Origin: Candidatus Kapaibacterium sp.
Lineage (GTDB): Bacteria; Bacteroidota; Ignavibacteria; Kapaibacteriales; UBA961
Reading direction: 5' to 3'
Assembly (NCBI GenBank): GCA_023253875.1
Contig: JALRFC010000127.1
Location: 1 to 5,988, forward strand
DNA length: 5,988 nt
Notes under the pieces: generated by a model
The model's input: only the letters and a program-made list of their open reading frames with translations
What the model was told of the DNA's origin: nothing
The model's database searches: none
Program-made: the position numbers and the translations under genes
In this document: in pieces, positions 1-5,988 of the stretch
Numbering within the stretch: the stretch's first letter is position 1
Layout: each line of letters begins with the position of its first letter

Positions 1-1296
1 GGATCTGATACAGTCAGGAGTTTTAGATTACGATTGGCTATGGAAAATGACTCCATTATCGATACGGTTTATCAGACGCTTTTACCTCCGGGTAAATCTT
101 CGATGTATTCATCAGCCACATGGATTCCAAAACAATCAAAACGTTATAGATTGTCCGCTTGGTGTGATAGCATCAATGATATCAATATTGATGAATATGT
201 AATAAATGATACCGCCAAAACCATCACCGCTTATATGGTGAATCCCCCCAAAAAGAATGTCTTGATTGAGTACTTTACTTCATCCAATTGCGGAGATTGT
301 CCTCGCGGCATCACTGCAATTGATACTGCGCTGGGCGCATATAAGAATGCACTACATATTGCATATCATCTTGATGATTCATTGTCTTTGAAGAGAGCCG
401 ATACATTATCCGGATTCTTTGAAGCAACTCCCGGCACAATCATGGTAGATAGAACATTCAATCCTACAATCGGCTCGAAGATTGGCAATACGGTACCAAG
501 AAATTCAGCATTCATTCAAGGAAAACCAATTACTGATATGATTGATTATTCCCAATCTGAACCAACACCTGCTGAAATTGGTATACAAACAGTCTTTCAT
601 AATCCAACACGAACATTGACATGTACCATCTCCGCAATATTCGAAGCAGAAGTTTCGGGAGATTTTCGCGTGAATGCATTGATTGTTCAAGACAGTATAT
701 TTGCTGATCAAGTGAATTCAATGGCAGGTGATTCCACTATTCCACTTTGGGGCAAAGAAGCAAATAGCATTTCCAAGTTTAGGCATACACAAGTTGCACG
801 CATGTTCGTGGATGAAGCTGGACTTTTCGGTACACCGGATTCGATAGCAATTGATACTCGGATTGGAAAAAAGTATGCTTGTACATTCTCAAAAGTCATT
901 CCGCCTGACATGAATATTCAAACATTGAAAGCAATTGGCTTTGTCTATGACTATAATCCTGATCCACTATTTGGACGAATAGTCAATACTGCCTCAATTC
1001 CGATCAATGCAGTGATAACCAATATTGAAGAATCACTTGGTGTTTCAGATTTCATGCTCTATCCACAGCCGGCGAATGATATTGTGACAATACAAGCGAA
1101 TATCCCGAATGGAATTTCACGAATAGAAATATTTTCACTACTTGGTGATATGATGTATGAAGAAGAAATCCATCATTCCGGTAATGGAACATATAGTGGA
1201 TCCATAGATATTTCTGCATTTCCTTCCGGTATATATACTATGAGATTCAAGCATGAACATCACACATACTCACAGTCATTGAGAGTACTACGATGA
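1..1296 (+). CDS. T9SS-exported protein with Omp28/thioredoxin-like domain, 5'-truncated by window edge
   Basis: The frame is open from base 1 (431 codons visible), so the gene begins upstream; the ATG at 40 and TTG at 34 lie inside an adhesion-like beta domain and are not credible starts. Domains, numbered from base 1: residues about 10-80 resemble a CARDB/Ig-type module (YRLSAW...). Residues about 88-330 form an Omp28-like thioredoxin-fold region with CGDC at 97-100, followed by TPGTIMVDR, where the thioredoxin cis-proline loop is expected. Residues 348-431 are a T9SS type A sorting domain (YPQPANDIVTI, then SGIYTMRF, ending in SLRVLR). Known of the family: such proteins cross the outer membrane through T9SS and are released or anchored at the surface. 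Redox activity is possible from the CxxC but unproven. Its TGA overlaps the next gene's ATG. Confident in the sorting domain, less in enzymatic function. Confidence 0.85.
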   Translation, partial: GSDTVRSFRLRLAMENDSIIDTVYQTLLPPGKSSMYSSATWIPKQSKRYRLSAWCDSINDINIDEYVINDTAKTITAYMVNPPKKNVLIEYFTSSNCGDCPRGITAIDTALGAYKNALHIAYHLDDSLSLKRADTLSGFFEATPGTIMVDRTFNPTIGSKIGNTVPRNSAFIQGKPITDMIDYSQSEPTPAEIGIQTVFHNPTRTLTCTISAIFEAEVSGDFRVNALIVQDSIFADQVNSMAGDSTIPLWGKEANSISKFRHTQVARMFVDEAGLFGTPDSIAIDTRIGKKYACTFSKVIPPDMNIQTLKAIGFVYDYNPDPLFGRIVNTASIPINAVITNIEESLGVSDFMLYPQPANDIVTIQANIPNGISRIEIFSLLGDMMYEEEIHHSGNGTYSGSIDISAFPSGIYTMRFKHEHHTYSQSLRVLR

Positions 1297-2693
1297 TACG
1301 CTTTCTTGTATTGATTCTTTGTTCTCTTACAGTGCTTCATGCACAAGTACCAAATTTCGATATACGCGGAAATTGGATTGGAGAATTGAACGTTGGTGCG
1401 AATATCGAAATGATATTTACAGTAACCGGTATCAATGATTTATCCTGCTCGCTTGATGTTCCATTGCAAGGCGCCAAGGATATACCGGCCAATGTTGAAG
1501 AAACAATGCAATCAGTCAGGTTTCATGTGAAAGCCATTAATGGACTTTTCGATGGGAAGAAAATAGATTCGGTCACACTTGAGGGAAATTGGAAGCAAAA
1601 TGGGGGAATGTATCCAATGAAATTTGTGAAAAGACAGGGAAAGATTGAACCTCCCAATAGACCTCAAACTCCGAAGGGACCATTCCCATATAGTACTGAA
1701 GACATTGCAGTGAAGTGTTCCATTGGCACTCTCGCCGGGACAATCACAAAGCCAAAAGGCAAAGGACCATTTCCGGCTATTGTGTTGATTACAGGATCGG
1801 GATCTCAAGATAGAGATGAGACCATTTTTAACCACAAACCCTTTTTTGTATTGGCTGATGCATTGACAAGAGCCGGGTTTGCAGTGTTGCGCATGGATGA
1901 TCGTGGTGTGGGTATGTCGGAAGGGGATCCCTCGAAAGCCACTACAAGAGATTTGGCGGAAGATATATATGCAGGAGTTCGTGCATTACATATGCAGAGT
2001 GGAATAGATACACATAGAATTGGATTGATCGGTCACAGTGAAGGTGGGATGATTGCACAAATCTTGGCAGCTACATATCCTCAAGACATAGCATTCATCT
2101 GTTCTATGGCTGGCCTCGGCATCAGTGGTTTTGATGTCTTGGTATGGCAAACAAGAAAAGTCACTTCCAAGACCATGCCAATGGCGGAAGTTGAAAAGTC
2201 GGTACTACGACAAAAGACATTGCTTACGATGATTAAAGAATCTACTGATTCTATCAAGCTTCGTGCACAATTGACAGACTCGCTTGGATTATGGGCGGTA
2301 CAACAGCAAAAAATGTTTATGGTCAATTCACCGGAATTCAGGGCTCAATTGAATCAATTGCAGAGTCCTTGGTTAAAGTATTTTATTACTTATGATCCTG
2401 AGATATTCTTGCGAAATGTGAAATGTCCTGTCTTTGCAATCAATGGCTCGGAGGATATGCAAGTAGAATCCGACCGTAATTTGAAGAGTATTGAGTCGTT
2501 CTTGGAAAAACATGGCAATAAGCACTATCGAATCAAAGAATATTCAGGGATGAATCATTTGTTTCAGCGTTGTAAGTCTTGTGACATTGAAGAATATGCA
2601 AAGATTGAAACAACAATTGAGACAGAAGTCATTGATGATATGATTAATTGGCTGAAGGGTGTGACGGGAAAAGATCGTCAAAGAAATAAATAA
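1293..2693 (+). CDS. secreted alpha/beta hydrolase (serine aminopeptidase S33-like/esterase)
   Basis: A 466-residue protein. Residues 1-17 are a signal peptide (positive Arg3, hydrophobic core, cleavage likely after HA17), so it acts in the periplasm or envelope. Residues about 22-113 are a beta-rich N-terminal domain (GNWIGEL ... LQGAKDIP ... GNWKQ) often found before hydrolases of this kind in FCB bacteria. Residues about 135-460 form the alpha/beta hydrolase core. Visible are the oxyanion-side motif TGSGSQDRD (167-175), DDRGVGMSEG (202-211), nucleophile Ser249 in GHSEGG, acid Asp388 in NGSED, and His422 in MNHLF. The triad is intact and the length normal, so an active esterase or peptidase is expected; the substrate cannot be told. 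A CKSC pair follows the catalytic His. The start ATG overlaps the upstream stop (ATGA), implying translational coupling; a weak GAGAG lies 8 bases ahead. No T9SS tail is seen. Confidence 0.92.
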   Translation: MIRFLVLILCSLTVLHAQVPNFDIRGNWIGELNVGANIEMIFTVTGINDLSCSLDVPLQGAKDIPANVEETMQSVRFHVKAINGLFDGKKIDSVTLEGNWKQNGGMYPMKFVKRQGKIEPPNRPQTPKGPFPYSTEDIAVKCSIGTLAGTITKPKGKGPFPAIVLITGSGSQDRDETIFNHKPFFVLADALTRAGFAVLRMDDRGVGMSEGDPSKATTRDLAEDIYAGVRALHMQSGIDTHRIGLIGHSEGGMIAQILAATYPQDIAFICSMAGLGISGFDVLVWQTRKVTSKTMPMAEVEKSVLRQKTLLTMIKESTDSIKLRAQLTDSLGLWAVQQQKMFMVNSPEFRAQLNQLQSPWLKYFITYDPEIFLRNVKCPVFAINGSEDMQVESDRNLKSIESFLEKHGNKHYRIKEYSGMNHLFQRCKSCDIEEYAKIETTIETEVIDDMINWLKGVTGKDRQRNK

Positions 2694-3400
2694 TAGGGTG
2701 ACATTGCATCTATGAATTCTTGTGTATATGGTCCGGATGCATATTCTCTATACGCAAATATTCGCTCACTATACTCTATGCTCTTTTGCTTTGAGAACCT
2801 GCAAATTCTTCTGATTGCCGATTCATTGCTTGCATGATGAATCACGATGGATTCTTGTACAAAGAGTGCATGTGAATTCGCTACCTCTATGAATGCAAGC
2901 ATCTCTTGAATCGGTAATAATATCCATGTTTGCGTTTCTTCATGTGAAAGATTGCTAATGGTTTTGACAAGCATGTCAAAAGGAAGGGAATCATCAGCAT
3001 GGAAAGCTTGCTGTTCTTTGGGAGTCAAAGATGGAGTTGAATGTATGTGAAAGGGTGGATTGCAGAGAATTAGATCATATGGTTGTTTCGAAACCCAATT
3101 CTTGATATCAGAATGATGAGCTACAATGCGATGATTCCAAGGTGATGATTGAATATTACACTGAGCATCATGCATTGCTTCTGAGTCAATTTCAATAGCA
3201 TCAATCATTGTGGTGTGTGATGTCCTTTGCGCGAGCATCAAAGCTAGTAATCCTGTCCCGGTTCCTATGTCCATTATTGATTGCGCATTTTGTGGTTCAA
3301 TCAATGAACCAAAGACACAAGAATCTGTGCACACTTTCATTGCACTATGGGATTGATTGACGGAGAATTGCTTAAAGTCAAATTGATGTTTCCTGCGCAT
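2678..3400 (-). CDS. trmN6: tRNA1(Val) (adenine(37)-N6)-methyltransferase-like protein
   Basis: A 240-residue Rossmann-fold methyltransferase of the TrmN6/YfiC family (COG4123). The N-terminal segment F7-D8-F9-K10-Q11-F12, with Q16, MKV (21-23) and TD (25-26), is the family signature. SAM motif I is DIGTGTG (44-50), the ribose-binding acid is E70 in AIEID, D98 is the motif III acid, and the catalytic NPPF is at 114-117. NPPF marks N6-adenine methylation. The C-terminus (YTQEFIDAMSPYYLFL) also fits the family. Length is typical. In E. coli the enzyme methylates A37 of tRNA1(Val) in the cytoplasm; the tRNA target here is inferred. The start lies 2 bp after the upstream gene's stop, so it is probably co-transcribed from the promoter near 5240-5275; only a weak GAG precedes it. 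Its last codons overlap the convergent hydrolase gene by 16 bp. Confidence 0.88.
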   Translation of the reverse strand: MRRKHQFDFKQFSVNQSHSAMKVCTDSCVFGSLIEPQNAQSIMDIGTGTGLLALMLAQRTSHTTMIDAIEIDSEAMHDAQCNIQSSPWNHRIVAHHSDIKNWVSKQPYDLILCNPPFHIHSTPSLTPKEQQAFHADDSLPFDMLVKTISNLSHEETQTWILLPIQEMLAFIEVANSHALFVQESIVIHHASNESAIRRICRFSKQKSIEYSERIFAYREYASGPYTQEFIDAMSPYYLFL

Positions 3401-3402
3401 AA

Positions 3403-5208
3403 TTACTCGATCAAAATCGGTATGATATGTTCATATTCATCAATAGGAGCTCTTGTGATCGTAAATCGAATCATTTTTGCGAGTGCATGATCCTGTAATT
3501 CAATACTATTAATCTGAAACTCTCGGAGTTCTGGTTCATTCTTAAGAATTTTCAGTGCTTTTTCCACCGCGTTTTTATTCTTATCAGCTATAAATAATGT
3601 AATCTTTTGGGACGATGATGGTGAACCATTGCCTTCTTTGTTAGTAGTCGAAGTGGATTTGAAGCTTTTAGCATATCGAAAGAAATGTGGGAGCATTGCT
3701 TTGATTTCTTTCATATGCCAAAGAACCGGAATTGCATTCGAGTCTACATGTTCACTTAAGTCAACGATTTGTCTTTTAATGGGAATGATGAGTGAGTCAT
3801 TCAACTCCATACCAATCATATTGCTCCCTTTTGCATAGAATACAAGTGAATCTTGAAAAGGTGCGATTGTGAAATTTGTATTGAAAAGTATTGAATCAGG
3901 TAGAGTAACACCTTTTTTCAATGTAGAGTCTTTGATTGAGAGTTCCCAGTCCAAGATAAGATTTTCGGGGACAGAACTGATATATACTGAAAAGCTTTGA
4001 GGATTGCATTTAGAGCCGATGCGCGGGTGTGGTACATACATGTTCTTGGAATCCATACTGACATATATCATTGATTCCAAAGCTGTGGAGTCAATGACTA
4101 TCTGCGAATCAGGGATTTCCAAAGATTTGAAATACGTAATGATTGTTTGAGTTATTGGATGAAGCGTGATGAAGACTTTGGCATCTTTATCATTCAAGAG
4201 ATTCTTACCAAGTTTTTGAATCATAGCATCATCATCAATGCTAAGTTTATTATTTCTTGGAAAAATGAATGATCGAAATGCAAGAGCATGTTCAATTTTT
4301 TCAATGTCTTGATTGAGTAATTTGACGGTTGGTGTTAATGCTAAATATGATGTTGCGGAAGTAGGTCTGATTGTTTTCTTCAGCAAGTATATATCTAGAT
4401 TGCCCTTGCCACCCGGTTTATCTGATGTGAAAGCGGCTTCTGTATCACTTAAGATAGTAAAATCCATATCATTCCATTCTGTATTGACTTCATCGACTGG
4501 AACCGGCTCAAGCCAAATGCCATTCTCTCTGACAGTCATCAAAATATCATAACCACCTTTGCCTCCATGTCCATCAGATGCATAATACAATGTATCGGGA
4601 TGTGGTGAATACGGATTGATTTCATTACCAGCCGAATTGATATATTCTTCCATTGGTTTTGGGCCTAGCCACTCACCTTTTGGGCCTTTACTGTAATAGA
4701 ATATATCTGAACCACCTTTACCTTCTTTATCAGAAGCGAAGAACAATGTTTGACCATCAGATGTAATACAGGGATGAGAAGCAAAAGAGCCGGGCTCATC
4801 TTGTCCTAGAGGAATAAGAACATTGCCATCACGAAGTTCAAAAATTCCTAGATATGCTCTTTTAAGTGTTTGAAAGGTAGAACTAAAGTAGATATTAGGA
4901 TCATTCTTCTGTGGATGTCGTTTGTGAGGATAAACGATATTCATTCCTTGTAAGACAGATTGATTCCATGTATATGCTATACTCGTGGATGTTCCAAGAT
5001 GGGTGAATTGTTTTGGATATCCGGAAATCATTCGAGTAAACATGAATTGATTGTCAAATTTGACCGGATTGAATTCATCATTGGGTGTATTTATACCTTC
5101 CGGGGTTGTTTTATACTCCCAAGTGTATTCTTGTCCATAGGAATTGATGGAAAATGTACATAAAATCAAAAAAAATATTCTATATCGAATTTTGATGGAA
5201 GTATTCAT
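3403..5208 (-). CDS. envelope PD40-repeat protein with degenerate OmpA-like domain
   Basis: A 601-residue exported protein. Residues 1-25 are a signal peptide (K6, R8, R10, hydrophobic 11-21, cleavage likely after SYG25). Cys17 is preceded by Leu, so a lipoprotein is unlikely. Residues about 45-277 form a TolB/PD40 beta-propeller-like region with three clear repeats: SDKEGKGGSDIF (159-170), SDGHGGKGGYDIL (211-223) and SDKPGGKGNLDIY (262-274). In FCB bacteria such repeats usually precede an OmpA-type peptidoglycan-binding domain. Here residues about 311-373 keep its outline (FIFP, then a helix, VFITLHP, then ITYFKSLEIPDSQIVI), but the Asp of the GHTD-like motif and the following Arg are absent. 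Residues 400-475 look like a beta module, and about 530-600 may be a second eroded copy. A structural or scaffold role is inferred. The start ATG has an A-rich CAACAAAT ahead and no Shine-Dalgarno, with a promoter about 35 bp upstream. Confidence 0.85.
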   Translation of the reverse strand: MNTSIKIRYRIFFLILCTFSINSYGQEYTWEYKTTPEGINTPNDEFNPVKFDNQFMFTRMISGYPKQFTHLGTSTSIAYTWNQSVLQGMNIVYPHKRHPQKNDPNIYFSSTFQTLKRAYLGIFELRDGNVLIPLGQDEPGSFASHPCITSDGQTLFFASDKEGKGGSDIFYYSKGPKGEWLGPKPMEEYINSAGNEINPYSPHPDTLYYASDGHGGKGGYDILMTVRENGIWLEPVPVDEVNTEWNDMDFTILSDTEAAFTSDKPGGKGNLDIYLLKKTIRPTSATSYLALTPTVKLLNQDIEKIEHALAFRSFIFPRNNKLSIDDDAMIQKLGKNLLNDKDAKVFITLHPITQTIITYFKSLEIPDSQIVIDSTALESMIYVSMDSKNMYVPHPRIGSKCNPQSFSVYISSVPENLILDWELSIKDSTLKKGVTLPDSILFNTNFTIAPFQDSLVFYAKGSNMIGMELNDSLIIPIKRQIVDLSEHVDSNAIPVLWHMKEIKAMLPHFFRYAKSFKSTSTTNKEGNGSPSSSQKITLFIADKNKNAVEKALKILKNEPELREFQINSIELQDHALAKMIRFTITRAPIDEYEHIIPILIE

Positions 5209-5243
5209 ATTTGTTGGGAATTAGAAGTATGTCCGCCTTTCTT

Positions 5244-5274
5244 CAAAATTACAAATTCATTGCGAAAGCACATA
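5244..5274 (-). promoter_or_regulatory. putative Bacteroidota-type promoter of the PD40-trmN6 operon
   Basis: On the minus strand, TAATTTTG (5251 down to 5244) matches the -7 consensus TAnnTTTG. TATG (5274 down to 5271) lies 19 bases upstream, one mismatch from the -33 TTTG. Transcription would start near 5239, giving a leader of about 30 nt before the ATG at 5208. The match is by eye, so this is inference. Confidence 0.5.
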
Positions 5275-5300
5275 TTTTCTCAATGAAATCAAAAAAACCA

Positions 5301-5332
5301 TTTGGTGATAATGCGAAAGAGTCTTAGATTTG
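5301..5332 (+). promoter_or_regulatory. putative strong Bacteroidota-type promoter facing the rRNA gene
   Basis: TTTG at 5301-5304 and TAGATTTG at 5325-5332 are separated by 20 bases. Both boxes match the Bacteroidota primary-sigma consensus (TTTG, 19-21 bases, TAnnTTTG) with no mismatch. A run of seven A at 5291-5297 lies just upstream, like an UP element. Expected start is about 5336-5340, immediately before the GC-rich stem base at 5342. It could drive a small RNA, the rRNA operon, or both. A sigma70-like GATAAT also lies at 5307-5312 but lacks a good -35. Confidence 0.55.
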
Positions 5333-5337
5333 TATTC

Positions 5338-5488
5338 CCATTCGGCGCGATGGCGCAGGAATGATCTTCTTAAGGAAGAGAAGAGATTGACAAAGTAGCA
5401 AGAGACAAGGCGGTAGAAGAGAGAGCGGGTTTTGGTCCCGCGCCGATCGCAAGAAAAGAGATTGGCAGGATCAAATCGCGTTTTTTTT
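5338..5488 (+). ncRNA. candidate structured RNA (small RNA or rRNA-operon attenuator leader)
   Basis: This stretch is richer in G and purines than its surroundings (5371-5427 is about 82% purine) and has extensive complementarity. Fold A is an 8-bp perfect stem, TCGGCGCG (5342-5349) with CGCGCCGA (5439-5446). Fold B is a set of four stems: CGCGAT (5346-5351) with ATCGCG (5475-5480); TGATCTT (5362-5368) with AGGATCA (5467-5473, one G-U); GCGGG (5425-5429) with CCCGC (5437-5441); and GCCGATC (5442-5448) with GATTGGC (5460-5466, one G-U). The last three 3' arms abut without gaps. Eight T (5481-5488) directly follow the closing stem, as in an intrinsic terminator. A and B share bases and cannot both form. 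A well-matched promoter ends 6 bases before the element. I do not recognise the family; 6S and SRP RNA hallmarks were not seen. Confidence 0.4.
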
Positions 5489-5643
5489 GTCTCTAATGCA
5501 AACGGCGGTATTCTTTTCGTGGGATGTACATTGAAAACAGAGAACACAATTGTCAAGGAACAATGACATTGGCGATGCCGAGAAATTGGTATTGTCCAAG
5601 CAAAAGAGAGTACAGCAAATAAAGTAAGTATACTCTGTCAATT

Positions 5644-5653
5644 CCTGTACAGG
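5644..5653. repeat. perfect palindrome CCTGTACAGG
   Basis: A 10-bp perfect dyad lies 10 bp downstream of the TATACT hexamer. Its zero-length spacer suits a dimeric DNA-binding protein better than an RNA hairpin. Function is not known. Confidence 0.5.
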
Positions 5654-5663
5654 TTGCAAGAAC

Positions 5664-5681
5664 CCATGAATGAATTCATGG
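5664..5681 (+). repeat. inverted repeat CCATGAAT-GA-ATTCATGG in rRNA leader (boxB-like?)
   Basis: Two perfect 8-bp arms flank a 2-base centre; beyond one C/T mismatch, two more A-T pairs extend the dyad. In RNA the innermost pairs would open to form a loop of about 6 bases. It sits just before a boxA-like motif, the order seen in bacterial rRNA antitermination leaders (boxB then boxA). The role is inferred. Confidence 0.45.
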
Positions 5682-5690
5682 TTTATTACA

Positions 5691-5701
5691 GCCTTTATAC
5701 C
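5691..5701 (+). promoter_or_regulatory. possible boxA antitermination site
   Basis: GCCTTTATACC resembles the E. coli rrn boxA GCTCTTTAACA, sharing GC, CTTTA and AC if single gaps are allowed. It lies about 10 bases after the 5664-5681 hairpin and about 55 bases before the 16S gene, a normal place for a NusB/NusE-binding boxA. The match is imperfect. Confidence 0.3.
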
Positions 5702-5756
5702 TAAAGTAAGTACAGCAAGAACTTGAGATATTAAAGATCAAAAGATTCGTTTATAT

Positions 5757-5988
<232 letters not shown>

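Larger units (their letters stand above)
5620..5712 (+). repeat. direct repeat pair TAAAGTAAGTA, 82 bp apart
   Basis: Identical 11-mers occur at 5620-5630 and 5702-5712. The second overlaps the second AGTACAGCAA copy, while in the first block the two motifs lie in the opposite order. The order shuffle argues against a simple tandem duplication. Confidence 0.6.
5609..5718 (+). repeat. direct repeat pair AGTACAGCAA, 100 bp apart
   Basis: Identical 10-mers occur at 5609-5618 and 5709-5718, exactly 100 bp start to start, within the rRNA leader. The role is unknown; a protein-binding or processing site is possible. Confidence 0.6.
5489..5756 (+). other. non-coding leader upstream of 16S rRNA
   Basis: There is no credible gene here, only mini-ORFs of 12-19 codons. 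The stretch holds two direct repeats, two palindromes and a boxA-like site (listed separately), plus a small stem TGTCA/TGACA (5551-5555 with 5564-5568). A related pair, ATTGTCAAGGAACAA (5549-5563) and ATTGTCCAAGCAAAA (5591-5605), is 42 bp apart. It most likely contains the rRNA precursor leader and its processing stem, whose partner would lie beyond the 16S gene outside the window. A TATACT at 5629-5634 could be a -10 box but has no matching -35. Confidence 0.6.

Noticed and set aside
34..42. TTG at 34 or ATG at 40 as the true start of the first gene
   Set aside because: The frame is open to base 1 with domain-like sequence, and no signal peptide follows either codon although a T9SS sorting domain requires export.
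505..911. Open frames on the strand opposite the first gene, and similar ones inside the other genes
   Set aside because: They are shadows of well-supported coding genes with no domain, signal peptide or start context of their own.
5387..5415. TTGACA at 5387-5392 as a sigma70 -35 box
   Set aside because: No -10-like hexamer lies 16-18 bases downstream (GCGGTA at that spot), and it falls inside the purine-rich segment of the structured element.
5470..5480. Minus-strand GATTTGATCCTGCC resembling the 16S start
   Set aside because: Only a short match to AGTTTGATCCTGG; nothing 16S-like follows on that strand.
5563..5622. A 19-codon plus-strand mini-ORF (MTLAMPRNWY...), with 12-codon mini-ORFs at 5496-5534 and 5666-5704
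   Set aside because: The AAGGA before the first is only 3 bases from the ATG. All are of chance length and lie in an rRNA leader, so there is no support as leader peptides.
5629..5634. TATACT as the rRNA promoter -10 box
   Set aside because: The sequence 17 bases upstream is GAGAGT, a poor -35; kept only as a weak possibility in the leader entry.
5257..5659. Minus-strand open frames of 99 and 62 codons over the intergenic region
   Set aside because: They overlap the structured element and promoters, have low-complexity Ser/Arg/Phe-rich translations, no recognisable domain and no ribosome-binding context.

Overview
The window looks like a chromosomal segment of a bacterium in the Bacteroidota-Chlorobiota-Ignavibacteriota (FCB) group. 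Three things point there. The first gene ends in a type IX secretion (T9SS) type A sorting domain. The minus-strand genes include a PD40-repeat OmpA-type envelope protein. The promoters that can be recognised fit the Bacteroidota pattern (TTTG, about 20 bases, TAnnTTTG), and strong Shine-Dalgarno sites are missing. The start of a 16S rRNA gene at the right edge has the 'GACGAACGCTGGCGGCGTGCCTAA' type of 5' domain and short V1/V2 loops. This fits the Chlorobi/Ignavibacteria/Kapabacteria side better than classical Bacteroidia. That placement is inference; no database was searched.

Layout. Positions 1-2693 (+): the 3' part of a T9SS-exported protein with a thioredoxin-like Omp28-type domain, overlapping by ATGA a secreted alpha/beta hydrolase with an intact Ser-Asp-His triad. 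Positions 2678-5208 (-): a two-gene operon, transcribed right to left, of a PD40/degenerate-OmpA envelope protein followed 2 bp later by a TrmN6-type tRNA (adenine-N6) methyltransferase. The two operons converge and their coding ends overlap by 16 bp with no visible terminator.

Positions 5209-5756 hold no convincing protein gene but much structure. There is a divergent promoter pair, then a roughly 150-nt GC- and purine-rich element (about 5338-5488). This element has an excellent Bacteroidota-type promoter in front, two mutually exclusive sets of stems inside and an eight-T run at its end. It is followed by a 270-bp rRNA leader with direct repeats, two palindromes and a boxA-like site. The 16S rRNA gene begins near 5757 and runs off the window.

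The most interesting part is the element at 5338-5488. It is either an undescribed small RNA gene or an attenuator-like leader of the rRNA operon. The evidence is promoter match, base-pairing and the T run, all read by eye.
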